NCBI GenBank assembly: GCA_965262365.1
Contig: OZ253541.1
Location: 3,038,001 to 3,102,000 of the forward strand
DNA length: 64,000 nt
Source of the DNA: UBA6522 sp965262365
Lineage (GTDB): Bacteria; Pseudomonadota; Gammaproteobacteria; Steroidobacterales; Rariloculaceae
Reading direction: 5' to 3'
Under the pieces are notes generated by a model. It had not been told where the DNA came from. It did no database searches and worked only from the letters and a program-made list of their open reading frames with translations. The position numbers and the translations under genes were made by a program. Below are positions 53,093 to 61,900 of this stretch, piece by piece; within the stretch, counting starts at the first letter, position 1; every line of letters starts with the position of its first letter.

Positions 53093-53800
53093 TTACTCGC
53101 CGGCGCGCTCCGAAGCGACCAACTCGTCGATCAACTCCATCAACGTGGGATAGTCCCCCGCCGACTGCGCGGAGGCCGAGTATTTTCCGTTGACGATCAC
53201 CGTCGGCACGCTGGCTATCCGGTAGCGCCGGGAAAGTTCGTCCGCGCGCTGCAGCCGGGTATGCACGGCGAAGGAATTGAACGCCCCGGTGAAGTCCTCT
53301 TCGCTGACGCCGTACTGCCCGAAGAATTCCTGCAACGCCTGCTCGCTGTTCAGCGGATTGCCGTTGACATGGATCTCCCGAAAGATCTGCGTATGAATTT
53401 CGTCGGTGATGCCGAGCACTTCGGCCGCATAGTAGGCACGCGCATGCAGTTGCAGCAGCGGGTTCCAGACTGCGGGAATACGCACGAAACTCACGTCGGA
53501 AGCAATATCCTCGTTCCAGCTCTCCAGATACGGATCGAACGTGTAGCAGTGCGAACACCCGTACCAGAAGAGCTCGCACACCTCGATCCGGTCCGGGCCG
53601 GAACTGGTGGGCTGTGTCGGCGACAATCGATCGTAGTGGGTTCCGAGTTCGAACCGCTCCGAGGCGATCGCCCCATCGCTCTGGGCCAACGCGATGCGCC
53701 CCGCTTCATGCTCCTGACCGATCGCCTGCCGGCCGATCAACACAAGCGAAACGACCAGTACTGACGCGACGGCTTGGCTCATACGTTTTCTGCTGAACAC
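53093..53800 (-). CDS. dsbA: Thiol:disulfide interchange protein DsbA
   Basis: 235 residues from GTG 53800, chosen because AAGGAG lies six bases upstream; ATG 53782 is an alternative. Signal peptide around SQAVASVLVVSLVLIGRQAI. Thioredoxin fold with the active site FWYGCSHCYTFDP (C-S-H-C; E. coli DsbA has C-P-H-C) and the cis-proline loop YRIASVPTVIVNGKY. It oxidises cysteine pairs in the periplasm. It follows cytochrome c4 in the order polA-engB-c4-dsbA known from pseudomonads and relatives. Confidence 0.93.
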   Translation of the reverse strand: MFSRKRMSQAVASVLVVSLVLIGRQAIGQEHEAGRIALAQSDGAIASERFELGTHYDRLSPTQPTSSGPDRIEVCELFWYGCSHCYTFDPYLESWNEDIASDVSFVRIPAVWNPLLQLHARAYYAAEVLGITDEIHTQIFREIHVNGNPLNSEQALQEFFGQYGVSEEDFTGAFNSFAVHTRLQRADELSRRYRIASVPTVIVNGKYSASAQSAGDYPTLMELIDELVASERAGE

Positions 53801-53820
53801 TTTCGACTCCTTGGGCCGAC

Positions 53821-54480
53821 TCAACGCAAGCCCTGTACGTAACTGGATACGGCCAGAAGCTCATCTTCCAGCAATAGTGCGGTTATTGTACGCATCATCT
53901 GGTTCAATGTGGCATCGGACCGGCGTGTTCCGGCTGCGTACGCCCTGAGTGTGTTCGCCGTGTAGGTGGCGTGTTGGCCCTGCAGCATCGGGTACGACGC
54001 AAGCGGGTTACCCCTGCCGGAAGGGCCATGGCAGGCGATGCACGCAACCACGCCCCGTTCCGGGATGCCGCTACGGTAGACATTCTCGCCCCGGGAAACC
54101 AGTTCCGGATCGGCACCGCCAGGGATGATCGTCTGAGCTTCGTAGTACGCGGCCAGATCGAGCATGTCCTGTTCGGTCAACTCCGCTGCAAAGTTGCTCA
54201 TGAGCACGTCGTCACGTTCGCCTGTCTGGTAGGCGCGCAACTGCCTGACCGTGTAGGCGGCGTGCTGGCCGGCGAGACTCGGCCACTCGGCGGTGATGCT
54301 GTTACCGTCCAGGCCGTGACAGGCAGCGCAAACGGCGGACTTGGTCTGCCCGTCGGAGACGGACCCACCGGCCTCCTGGGCCATGCCCGACTGAGCGCAA
54401 AGCCAAGCCGCGGCGACGACCGCGGAAGCCCGGGCAATGCCGCTACGGGTGCCTGAATATGGCCGGATTGCGTCTCTCAC
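53821..54480 (-). CDS. Dihaem cytochrome c4
   Basis: 219 residues from GTG 54480. Signal peptide SGIARASAVVAAAWLCAQSG ending MAQ. Two c-type haem motifs, CAACH (SAVCAACHGLDGNS) and CIACH (VACIACHGPSGRGN), each with a distal methionine region (LMSNFAAELTEQDMLDLAAY; LNQMMRTITALLLEDEL). Two-domain periplasmic electron carrier, probably donor to the oxidase. Longer in-frame extensions overlap the divergent engB and are rejected. Confidence 0.93.
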   Translation of the reverse strand: MRDAIRPYSGTRSGIARASAVVAAAWLCAQSGMAQEAGGSVSDGQTKSAVCAACHGLDGNSITAEWPSLAGQHAAYTVRQLRAYQTGERDDVLMSNFAAELTEQDMLDLAAYYEAQTIIPGGADPELVSRGENVYRSGIPERGVVACIACHGPSGRGNPLASYPMLQGQHATYTANTLRAYAAGTRRSDATLNQMMRTITALLLEDELLAVSSYVQGLR

Positions 54481-54592
54481 GGTGTGAATTCTTCGCCTCT
54501 TGAGCGGGCGCAGATTGTACACTAGCCGAAATTCCTCACCAACGATTGTTGCCGCAACTGTTGCCGCAACGACGGTATCGATCGCCAACCGG

Positions 54593-55198
54593 ATGTCCGT
54601 TTCCCTGAACGCCAGTTTCCTTACGAGCGCGCGCGAGGCGGCGCAGTTCCCGGTCGATTCGGGTCGTGAAGTCGCCGTCGCCGGTCGTTCCAATTCGGGC
54701 AAGTCGACGGCGATCAACGCGCTGGTGGGACGGCGCAGCCTGGCGCGTACCAGCAAGACCCCGGGGCGGACGCAACTGATCAATTTCTTCCTGATCGAAG
54801 AAGACCGGCGCCTGGTGGATTTGCCGGGATACGGCTACGCCAAGGTCCCCGATTCGATGAGGAAGCACTGGCGCCACCTGCTGGAGGCCTATTTTGGCGG
54901 GCGGCGCTCCCTGGTGGGGCTTCTGGTCACCGTGGACATCCGCCGCGGCCTCAGGGAACTGGATTGGGTCATGCTGAACTGGGCCGAGAACTCCGGCGTG
55001 CCGTCCGCGGTGCTCCTGACCAAGGCGGACAAGCTCAGCCGCGGCGCTGCCCGATCCCGCCACCTGGAGGTATCGGGAAGTCTGCCCGACACCGTGCAGG
55101 CGCTGCAGTTTTCTGCGCCCAAAAGGCTCGGTGTAGACGAGGCTCGCAGACACCTGACAGCTTGGCTGTGGGACGATTCGATTGAACAAACCATTTAA
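54593..55198 (+). CDS. engB: Ribosome biogenesis GTP-binding protein EngB/YsxC
   Basis: 201 residues from ATG 54593. G1 VAVAGRSNSGKSTAINAL, G2 (SKTPGRTQLINFF), G3 LVDLPGYGYAKVP, G4 LLTKADKLSRGA and G5-like QFSAPKRLG are all present in the EngB order. Essential GTPase in large-subunit assembly. It is divergent from cytochrome c4 and convergent with polA. A 12-bp tandem duplication (GTTGCCGCAACT) precedes the start. Confidence 0.95.
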   Translation: MSVSLNASFLTSAREAAQFPVDSGREVAVAGRSNSGKSTAINALVGRRSLARTSKTPGRTQLINFFLIEEDRRLVDLPGYGYAKVPDSMRKHWRHLLEAYFGGRRSLVGLLVTVDIRRGLRELDWVMLNWAENSGVPSAVLLTKADKLSRGAARSRHLEVSGSLPDTVQALQFSAPKRLGVDEARRHLTAWLWDDSIEQTI

Positions 55199-55231
55199 GT
55201 GGTCCATTTGTTCTCTTTATGCTACTAATGA

Positions 55232-55241
55232 TTCACTATAG
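55232..55241. promoter_or_regulatory. Palindrome CACTATAGTG upstream of the XRE gene
   Basis: Perfect 10-bp palindrome about 26 bases before ATG 55267, suitable as an operator half-turn site for the HTH protein. Role inferred from position only. Confidence 0.35.
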
Positions 55242-55266
55242 TGGTTTGATTCTTTATCTATATGCA

Positions 55267-55548
55267 ATGGTTAAACGAACGCAAGAGGAAATCACGGCGG
55301 CGAAACTCAAGCTGATAGAGGCGATAGAAAACAACGAGTTGAGCCTCGGCGAATCGGTGCGCCGCATGCGCAAGATCTCAGGTCTCAGCCAGAAAGCCTA
55401 TGCCGAACGCATAGTGGGAATTGCGACGCGCATACTCGCCGAAATTGAGCTTGACCGGGGAAACCCTACTGCGAAAACGCTCAACAAGATTGGGCGTCCG
55501 TTCGGCTATACCGTGGGTTTTGTGCCAAGAGCGCGCATGCAGCCGTGA
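55267..55548 (+). CDS. XRE-family helix-turn-helix regulator (HipB-like)
   Basis: 93 residues from ATG 55267. HTH: SLGESVRRMRKISGLSQKAY, AERIVGIATRILAEIELDRG and NPTAKTLNKIGRPFGYTVGF. C-terminus like short HipB/antitoxin regulators. Upstream lies a CACTATAGTG palindrome at about 55232-55241, a likely operator. No HipA partner follows. It is inserted between engB and polA, which are normally adjacent. AT content of its upstream region is higher than the neighbours, consistent with transfer. Confidence 0.8.
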   Translation: MVKRTQEEITAAKLKLIEAIENNELSLGESVRRMRKISGLSQKAYAERIVGIATRILAEIELDRGNPTAKTLNKIGRPFGYTVGFVPRARMQP

Positions 55549-55602
55549 AGTATGCCATCCGGCTGAAGTCCTTGTTTGCCCCGCCACCGGACAAGTCGGC
55601 GG

Positions 55603-55644
55603 CGAAAAAACCCCGGGTGTCGGATTAACCTGCACACCCGGGGC
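55603..55644 (-). terminator. Intrinsic terminator of polA
   Basis: On the minus strand CCCCGGGTGT pairs with ACACCCGGGG around a 13-base loop (55611-55620 / 55634-55643) and is followed by TTTTTT (complement of the A-run at 55605-55610). It lies about 105 bases after the polA stop. A second, weaker hairpin CCCGCTA / TAGCGGG is at 55676-55697. Confidence 0.8.
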
Positions 55645-55747
55645 AGGATTGCCCGGCAGGGGTACCGGGCGTCTGCCCGCTAAGGGAGGATAGCGGGCGG
55701 GCACACTTACTCAGGGTATTTGTCCCTCCGCCGTCCAAAAAGTTCCC

Positions 55748-58429
55748 CTAGTGCGCCTCGTCCCAGTTGCTGCCCAGTCCCCAATCGACCTTCAGCGGCA
55801 CCTTGAGCGAGGCGGCCGATTCCATGATCCGGGCCACTTCCGCAGCAATGCCCTCGGCGGCATCCTCTGCGGCTTCAAGGACCAGTTCGTCATGCACCTG
55901 CATGATCACCCTGGCATCGGCGCCGCTCTCGTCGATCCACCGGTCCACCATGATCATGGCCCGCTTGACGATGTCCGCCGCCGTTCCCTGCATGGGCGCG
56001 TTGATGGCGCTTCGCTCGGCGTACTGGCGGCGCTGGAAGTTGCGCGAGTCGATCTGGGGCAGGTACAGGCGCCGTCCGAATACTGTCGATACGAATTTTT
56101 CTTCTCGGGCACGCTGCCGCGTTTCGTCCATGTAGCGCTTCACGCCTGGATAGCGAGCGAAGTAGAGATCAACATACTGCTGGGCGGTGGTGCGGGCGAT
56201 TTCAAGTTGCCGGGCGAGTCCGAAGGCCGACATCCCATAGATCAGACCGAAGTTGACGGCTTTCGCCGCGCGCCTCTGTTCCGCCGAGACGTCCTCGCCG
56301 GCCACTTCAAAGACCTCCGCCGCCGTGGCGCTGTGGATGTCCTCGCCGCGAGCGAACGCACCCAGCAAACCCTCGTCGCCGGACAGGTGAGCCATGATCC
56401 GCAGCTCGATCTGGGAGTAGTCCGCCGCCAGCAGCCGGTAGCCCTCCGGCGCGACGAAGGCCTGGCGAATCCTGCGCCCCTCGGGCGTTCTCACGGGAAT
56501 GTTCTGGAGGTTGGGGTCCGCGGACGACAACCGCCCGGTGGCTGCCACGGCCTGATGGTAGGAAGTGTGGATTCGGCCCGTGCGTGAATTGATTTCCAAC
56601 GGCAGCTTGTCGGTATACGTGGACTTGAGTTTGGACATTCCCCTGTATTCCAGGATCAGTTTCGGCATCTCGTGGCCCTTGCGGGCCAGGTCCTGAAGGA
56701 CGCGTTCCGCGGTGGACGGCTGTCCCTTGGGCGTCTTGACGTCGCTCGGTATGCCGAGGCGATTGAAAAGAATGTCCTGCAACTGTTTGGGGGAATCCAG
56801 GTTGAAGGGGACGCCGACTTCATCGTGCGCAGCGGCTATGAGTTTCGAGATGGACCCGGCCAGTTCACGACTCTGCCGCTGCAGCATTTCAGCGTCGACC
56901 AGAACGCCCCCGTATTCCATTTTCTGCAGCACCGGAACCAGCGGTTGTTCGATCTCCATGTAGAGTTGTTCGAGATTCGGTGTTTCCTGAAGCTTCGGCC
57001 AGAGCGTACGGTGAAGCCGCAGGGTGATGTCCGCGTCCTGGGCGGCGTACGCCCCGGCGGTGTCGAGATCCACTTCGTCGAAGCCGATCTGCTTGGCGCC
57101 CTTGCCGGCAATCTCTTCGTACTTGGTTGTCTGCACATGCAGATAGCGGCCTGCGACCGAGTCCATGTCGTGGCGGGTTGCAGTGGAATCCAGGACAAAG
57201 GACTCCAGCATCGAATCGTAAGCCATCCCCCGTAGCCGGATGCCGTAGTTCATGAATACATGGGCGTCGTACTTGAGGTGGTGGCCCACCTTTTTTGCGT
57301 CGCTTTCGAGCCACGGCTTGAGGCGCTCGAGCACGTATTCCCTGGATAGCTGCTCCGGCGCTCCCGGGTAGCGATGCGCCACCGGTATGTAGGCGGCGCT
57401 CAGCGGTTCCACGGATACGGAAAGACCCACGATTTCCGCCTGCATGTAGTCGAGGCTGGTGGTCTCGGTATCCAGGGCGACCAGGTCCGCCGCCTCGATC
57501 TTGCCCACCCAGTCCTCGAACTCGGCTTCGGTGAGCACGGTCGTGTAACTCACGGCCGCGTCATCGACTTCCGGATCTCGCTGATCCACCTCTATGTGCC
57601 GGAGCAGACTGCGTAACTCCAGCCGCTCGAAAAGGGCCTGCAACCTGTCCGCGTCCGGGGTGCGCGGCTTCAACTCCTCCAGCGTGAGCGGCAACTCCAC
57701 GTCCCGGACGATGGTGACCAGTTCCTTGTACAGCGGCAGCTTGTCCAGGTTTTCGCGGAGCCGATTGCCGACGGCGCCACCGACCTCGTCGGCTCGCGCG
57801 ACCAACGTGTCCAGGTCGCCGTAGTTGTCGAGCCACTTGGCCGCGGTCTTTGGGCCGACCTTGGGGACGCCGGGGATGTTGTCGACGGTGTCGCCTACCA
57901 GCGCCAGGTAGTCGATGATCTGCGCCGGCGAGACGCCGAATTTTTGCTGCACGCCCTCCGGGCCCATTGCGACCCCGGTCATGGTATTGATCAGCGACGT
58001 CCGCTCGTCGACCAGTTGCGCCATGTCCTTGTCGGACGTTGAGATCACCGTCGTCAGACCGGCGCGGCTGGCCCTGTCAGCCAGGGTTCCGATAACGTCG
58101 TCGGCCTCCACGCCCTCAATTCGCAGCACTGCCAGCCCCATGGCTTCGACCGCCTCGAGCAGGGGCTCGATCTGCGCCCTGAGATCCGGCGGAAACGGCG
58201 GGCGATTGGCCTTGTAGTCGCTGTAGAGGTCGTCGCGAAAGGTCTTCCCGGGGGCATCGAACACCACCGCGATGCGCTCCGGCTCATAGTCCTCCAGCAA
58301 CCTGTAGAGCATGCTCAGCACGCCGCGGACGGCACCGGTGGGCTCTCCCCCGCTGGTCGTCAAAGGGGGTAACGCAAAAAACGCGCGAAACAGGTAACCG
58401 GTCCCATCGACGAGTACCAGGGGTTTCAT
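55748..58429 (-). CDS. polA: DNA polymerase I
   Basis: 893 residues. N-terminal 5' nuclease (LVDGTGYLFRAFFALP; GVEADDVIGTLADRA; DYLALVGDTVDNIPGVPKVG). Proofreading 3'-5' exonuclease with DTET in LVALDTETTSLDYM, GHHLKYDAHVF and YAAQDADITLRL, all three acidic motifs kept. Polymerase motifs A (LLAADYSQIELRIMAHLSGD), B (RRAAKAVNFGLIYGMSAFGL) and C (MQVHDELVLEA). Complete family A enzyme for Okazaki-fragment maturation and repair. It follows the arg operon on the same strand, 63 bases after the lipoprotein gene. Confidence 0.97.
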   Translation of the reverse strand: MKPLVLVDGTGYLFRAFFALPPLTTSGGEPTGAVRGVLSMLYRLLEDYEPERIAVVFDAPGKTFRDDLYSDYKANRPPFPPDLRAQIEPLLEAVEAMGLAVLRIEGVEADDVIGTLADRASRAGLTTVISTSDKDMAQLVDERTSLINTMTGVAMGPEGVQQKFGVSPAQIIDYLALVGDTVDNIPGVPKVGPKTAAKWLDNYGDLDTLVARADEVGGAVGNRLRENLDKLPLYKELVTIVRDVELPLTLEELKPRTPDADRLQALFERLELRSLLRHIEVDQRDPEVDDAAVSYTTVLTEAEFEDWVGKIEAADLVALDTETTSLDYMQAEIVGLSVSVEPLSAAYIPVAHRYPGAPEQLSREYVLERLKPWLESDAKKVGHHLKYDAHVFMNYGIRLRGMAYDSMLESFVLDSTATRHDMDSVAGRYLHVQTTKYEEIAGKGAKQIGFDEVDLDTAGAYAAQDADITLRLHRTLWPKLQETPNLEQLYMEIEQPLVPVLQKMEYGGVLVDAEMLQRQSRELAGSISKLIAAAHDEVGVPFNLDSPKQLQDILFNRLGIPSDVKTPKGQPSTAERVLQDLARKGHEMPKLILEYRGMSKLKSTYTDKLPLEINSRTGRIHTSYHQAVAATGRLSSADPNLQNIPVRTPEGRRIRQAFVAPEGYRLLAADYSQIELRIMAHLSGDEGLLGAFARGEDIHSATAAEVFEVAGEDVSAEQRRAAKAVNFGLIYGMSAFGLARQLEIARTTAQQYVDLYFARYPGVKRYMDETRQRAREEKFVSTVFGRRLYLPQIDSRNFQRRQYAERSAINAPMQGTAADIVKRAMIMVDRWIDESGADARVIMQVHDELVLEAAEDAAEGIAAEVARIMESAASLKVPLKVDWGLGSNWDEAH

Positions 58430-58492
58430 GCGGCACGTCCTCCCCGTGCGTTCACACGCTCGAGCGCTGGCACGAATTCGGATTCAAGTCGG

Positions 58493-58711
58493 CTATTGAT
58501 TGTCATTGTCCGGTTCAGCCTCTTCTTCCTCTGCCGGCGACTCAGGGTCGGGCGCAGCCTGTGACTCAGGGTCGGCCACGGCTGGCCGTGCAGGGTCCGG
58601 CAAGGCCGTGGCGCTGCCATCCCGCGACGGCAGCGTCAGCGGTCCACGCTGACCGCATCCGGCCAGCAGCCCCGCGGCGCAAAGGGCGATCAGTGTAGCG
58701 CGGTAGCGCAT
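58493..58711 (-). CDS. Small lipoprotein (LptM/YifL-like)
   Basis: 72 residues: MRYRATLIALCAAGLLAGCG with lipobox LLAGC, then QRGPLTLP, the short motif of LptM/YifL lipoproteins that help LptD maturation, followed by a Pro/Glu-rich unstructured tail. ATG overlaps the argH stop as ATGA. In E. coli the homologue lies by lysA/dapF; here it is attached to the arginine operon. Confidence 0.82.
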   Translation of the reverse strand: MRYRATLIALCAAGLLAGCGQRGPLTLPSRDGSATALPDPARPAVADPESQAAPDPESPAEEEEAEPDNDNQ

Positions 58712-59901
58712 CAGTCGTTCCTGTCCAGGATGCCGGCCACCCGGCGGTATGCGTCCCGAAACGGGATGCCCTCGTCAACCGCCAGGGTGCTGGCGCGCTG
58801 GGCGGCGTGCAGGTCGTCGCTCAATGAAATGTTTTCGGGTCGGAATGCCACACCTGCGAGCGCGTAGGCCATGATCCCGAGCGTATCGTCTGCCAGGTCA
58901 AGCGTGCGGAACAAGGGTGCCTTCAGTCGCTGCAGGTCCCGCTGGTAGCCGGAGGGGAGCTTGGCAGTGATCGCCAGCGTTTCGGTCAGCGCCCCGACCG
59001 CCACGGCCTGGGCGCTGCGCACGAGTTCGAATACGTCCGGATTGCGCTTCTGCGGCATGATCGACGAGCCGGTGGTCATCTCGTCCGGCAGCGACACGAA
59101 CGCAAATTCATCCGTGTAGAACAGCAACAGGTCGGCGGCGAGCCGGCCCAGATCACCCAGCAACAACGCGGCTTCAAAGATGAGCGCGGCTTCGGCCTTG
59201 CCACGGCTGAGCTGTACCGCGGTCACCGGTTCGTGGGTGGAGGCGAAGCCCAGGGCTTCACGGGTGACTTCCCGGTCCAGCGGCACGCCCGGGGTACCGT
59301 AGCCCGCCGCCGATCCCAGCGGATTCGTGTCCGCACGCCGCATCGACGCCCGAAGGCCCAGCGCATCATCGCGCAGCTCGGCAGCAAAACCTTCAGCCCA
59401 GAGGCGCACGGAACTCGGCATCGCCGGCTGCATGTGCGTGTAGCCGGGCAGCGGGACATCGCCCTGCCGCTCGACCAGCCCTTCGAGCGCTTCCGCCACG
59501 GCAACCGCGCCGTCGGCCAGCGACGCGGCCGCATCCTTGAGATACAGCCGCAGCGCGGCCAGCACCTGGTCGTTCCGGGAACGGCCCAGGTGCACCCGCG
59601 CCCCCGCCGGCCCGATAAGCGCCACGAGTCGCGACTCAAGGGCCCCGTGCACGTCTTCATCCTGCAGGTCGATGGCCCACTCGCCGCGGGCGTGCTGCGC
59701 CGCCAACTCGCTCAGTCCACCGCAGATGGCTTCGCAATCCGCCTCGCTCAGGAGACCCTGGCCGTTGAGCATCCTCACGTGTGCAATGGAGGCGCGAACG
59801 TCGTACGCCACCAGCCGCCCGTCCAGCCGGTGATCGTCACCCGCGGTGAAGCGCAGGATGCGCTCGTCCAGCGGAGCGCCTTTGTCCCAAAGCCGCGTCA
59901 T
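58711..59901 (-). CDS. argH: Argininosuccinate lyase
   Basis: 396 residues, shorter than the usual 450-465; the C-terminal domain is trimmed (ends YRRVAGILDRND). It splits argininosuccinate into arginine and fumarate. Signature GSSIMPQKRNPDVFELVR with catalytic Ser loop, plus VHLGRSRNDQVLAALRLYL (HTGRSRNDQ-type) and VPLPGYTHMQPAMPSSV with the catalytic histidine. Catalytic motifs intact. The start lies about 28 bases after the argB stop. Confidence 0.93.
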   Translation of the reverse strand: MTRLWDKGAPLDERILRFTAGDDHRLDGRLVAYDVRASIAHVRMLNGQGLLSEADCEAICGGLSELAAQHARGEWAIDLQDEDVHGALESRLVALIGPAGARVHLGRSRNDQVLAALRLYLKDAAASLADGAVAVAEALEGLVERQGDVPLPGYTHMQPAMPSSVRLWAEGFAAELRDDALGLRASMRRADTNPLGSAAGYGTPGVPLDREVTREALGFASTHEPVTAVQLSRGKAEAALIFEAALLLGDLGRLAADLLLFYTDEFAFVSLPDEMTTGSSIMPQKRNPDVFELVRSAQAVAVGALTETLAITAKLPSGYQRDLQRLKAPLFRTLDLADDTLGIMAYALAGVAFRPENISLSDDLHAAQRASTLAVDEGIPFRDAYRRVAGILDRND

Positions 59902-59929
59902 TGCGCTTCGCCCTTGTCCTGGAGACGGG

Positions 59930-60874
59930 TCATTGCTTCTCGCCTTTTTGCTCCGCCGGACTGAGGTTGCGGATGTCGTTGACGACCAGCGTTCCCGTGC
60001 CTTCGTTGGTGAAGACCTCCAGCAGCAGGCTGTCGGGCAACTTCCAGGAGATCACGTGGACGCGGGACACTCCGCCGCGCAGGGCGTTCTCGATGGCAGT
60101 CGCCTTCGGCAGCATGCCGTCGCTGAGCCGGCCCTGCCGGCGCAACTCGCCAAGCCCGGCAACATCCACGTAGGAGACCACCGAACGCGGATCGTCAACG
60201 GATTCCAGTATCCCCGGCGCCCCGGTGGCGAGAATGAGTTTCTCCGCGCCCAGGGCCTCCGCGATGGCGGCCGCCACAGTGTCCGCGTTGATATTCAGGA
60301 GCGTCCCTGAATCGTCCGCCGACAGGGGGCTGACGATGGGAACCAGGTCGTCGTCGAGCTGCTTCAGGAGGATCCCGGCGTCGACTTCGTCGATATCGCC
60401 CACGAAGCCGTAGTCCACCGTCTCGCCGGAGTCGGCGCCGGTCGCCACGGGAGGCCGCCGGTGGGCCTTGATGAGCCCGGCGTCCACACCGCTGATGCCG
60501 ACGGCAGAGATCCCCAGGTCCCTGCACGCGGCCAGGATTCGGGTGTTGATCTGCCCGTTGAGGACCATGGTCGCTACTTCCAGCGAGCGCTGGCTGGTGA
60601 TCCGCCGGCCCTCGACGAACTCGCTGGAAACTCCCAATGCCTCGGCAAGTTCCGTGGACTGCGGTCCACCGCCGTGTACCACGACCACGCGAATACCGAC
60701 GCCGTGCAGGATGCCCACCTGCTCCATCAGTGCCCGCGTCCCCCCCGCCGAAACGAACGCATCGCCACCGGCCTTGAGCACGAACACCTTGCGCTTGAAC
60801 ATGCGGATGTAGGGCACCGCGCGCTTCAGCGCCTGTACCGTGATGGCTCGCTCGTCTCTGCTCAATGGACGCAT
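59930..60874 (-). CDS. argB: Acetylglutamate kinase
   Basis: 314 residues, amino-acid kinase fold. Glycine-rich phosphate loop VFVLKAGGDAFVSAGG, substrate loop VVVVHGGGPQSTELAEALG, ISAVGISGVDAG, then NINADTVAAAIAEALGAEKL (nucleotide/metal region) and SDGMLPKATAIENALRGGVS (catalytic lysine region). Makes N-acetylglutamyl phosphate. An N-terminal helical extension of about 25 residues (RPLSRDERAITVQALKRAVP) resembles that of arginine-sensitive kinases, so feedback inhibition is likely. Confidence 0.93.
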   Translation of the reverse strand: MRPLSRDERAITVQALKRAVPYIRMFKRKVFVLKAGGDAFVSAGGTRALMEQVGILHGVGIRVVVVHGGGPQSTELAEALGVSSEFVEGRRITSQRSLEVATMVLNGQINTRILAACRDLGISAVGISGVDAGLIKAHRRPPVATGADSGETVDYGFVGDIDEVDAGILLKQLDDDLVPIVSPLSADDSGTLLNINADTVAAAIAEALGAEKLILATGAPGILESVDDPRSVVSYVDVAGLGELRRQGRLSDGMLPKATAIENALRGGVSRVHVISWKLPDSLLLEVFTNEGTGTLVVNDIRNLSPAEQKGEKQ

Positions 60875-60898
60875 GTTCGTATCCTTTTCAATGGACGT

Positions 60899-61900
60899 TC
60901 AGCCCTTCATCATCCGGTACAGGACCGCCATCTGCGCCAGCATCCGATTGCGCGCCTGCGGCAACACCACGCTGCGCGGGCCGTCCAGAATCGCATCGGC
61001 CACGACCACGCCCCGGCGCACCGGCAGGCAGTGCATGAAGCGGCAGTCCTCGCGCGCCGGCTCGAACCAGGGTTCGTCCACGCACCACTCGATAAGTTCC
61101 TCTCGCAAGGCCTGATCGCCCGGCCGATCTCCGTAGTTAGACGTGGACGACCACGACTTTGCGTAGATCACGTGCGCACCCTCCATGGCCGCGCGCCGGT
61201 CGGCGGTTTCGGTGACGCTGCCGCCGGAGGCTTCAGCCAACCGGCGTGCCTGATCCATGATCTTCGGCGGCAGTTCGAAACCGGGCGGCCGCAGCACCGT
61301 CACGTCCATGCCGCGCTGGCTTGCCATGCGCACAGCCGCGGAGGGAACCGCCAGCGGCAGCGCCATCGGGTGATAAGCCCAGGACAGCACGAACCGGCCG
61401 CCTTGAGCCGGCACACCGAGATCGTCGAGCGTCTTCCAGTCCGCCAGGCTCTGGCAGGGATGCTGGATCGCCGACTCCATATTGATAACTGGGACATCAA
61501 CCAGCGAAACCAGATTCCTGAACTCCGTGTCGGCCAGATCGTGTTCCAGATTCCGCCGCTCCGCGAAGGCGCGGATCCCGATCGCATCGCCATAGGAGGC
61601 GATCACCGGCACCGCCTCGCGAACGTGCTCGGCGGCCGCGCCGTCCATCACGATACCCGGCCGTGCCTCCAGTCCGTGGATGGACATTTCCGGCGAGATC
61701 ACGAACGACCCGCCGCCCAGCCGCGACATGGCCGCCTGAAACGAGGCCAGCGTGCGCAGCGACGGGCTGAGAAACAGCAACGACAGGACCTTGCCTTCCA
61801 GGGCGCGGGGTTCGGGCCGGCGCTCCAGGCGCCCGGCAAGCTCCAGCAAGCCGGCGACTTCCGAAGCATCGAAATCCGTCAGATCATTAAAGCGTTTCAC
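60899..61900 (-). CDS. argF': N-acyl-ornithine carbamoyltransferase (AOTCase/SOTCase type)
   Basis: 333 residues from GTG 61900, overlapping the argD stop. Carbamoyl-phosphate motif SPSLRTLASF (usual S-x-R-T-R; last Arg is Leu), NMESAIQHPCQSLADWKTL (HPxQ), WAYHPMALPLAVPSAAVRMA, YAKSW and FMHCLPVRRGVVVADAILD (HCLP). The long features place it with acetylornithine (Xanthomonas) and succinylornithine (Bacteroides) transcarbamylases, not ordinary OTCase. At the position of the discriminating Glu92/Pro90 it has Ala90 (MDGAAAEH), which by published mutagenesis of the Xanthomonas enzyme favours the succinyl substrate. Confidence 0.88.
   Translation of the reverse strand: MKRFNDLTDFDASEVAGLLELAGRLERRPEPRALEGKVLSLLFLSPSLRTLASFQAAMSRLGGGSFVISPEMSIHGLEARPGIVMDGAAAEHVREAVPVIASYGDAIGIRAFAERRNLEHDLADTEFRNLVSLVDVPVINMESAIQHPCQSLADWKTLDDLGVPAQGGRFVLSWAYHPMALPLAVPSAAVRMASQRGMDVTVLRPPGFELPPKIMDQARRLAEASGGSVTETADRRAAMEGAHVIYAKSWSSTSNYGDRPGDQALREELIEWCVDEPWFEPAREDCRFMHCLPVRRGVVVADAILDGPRSVVLPQARNRMLAQMAVLYRMMKG

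Noticed and set aside
55549..55747. Possible RNA gene between the XRE gene and polA
   Set aside because: The hairpins are adequately explained as transcription terminators for the convergent genes.
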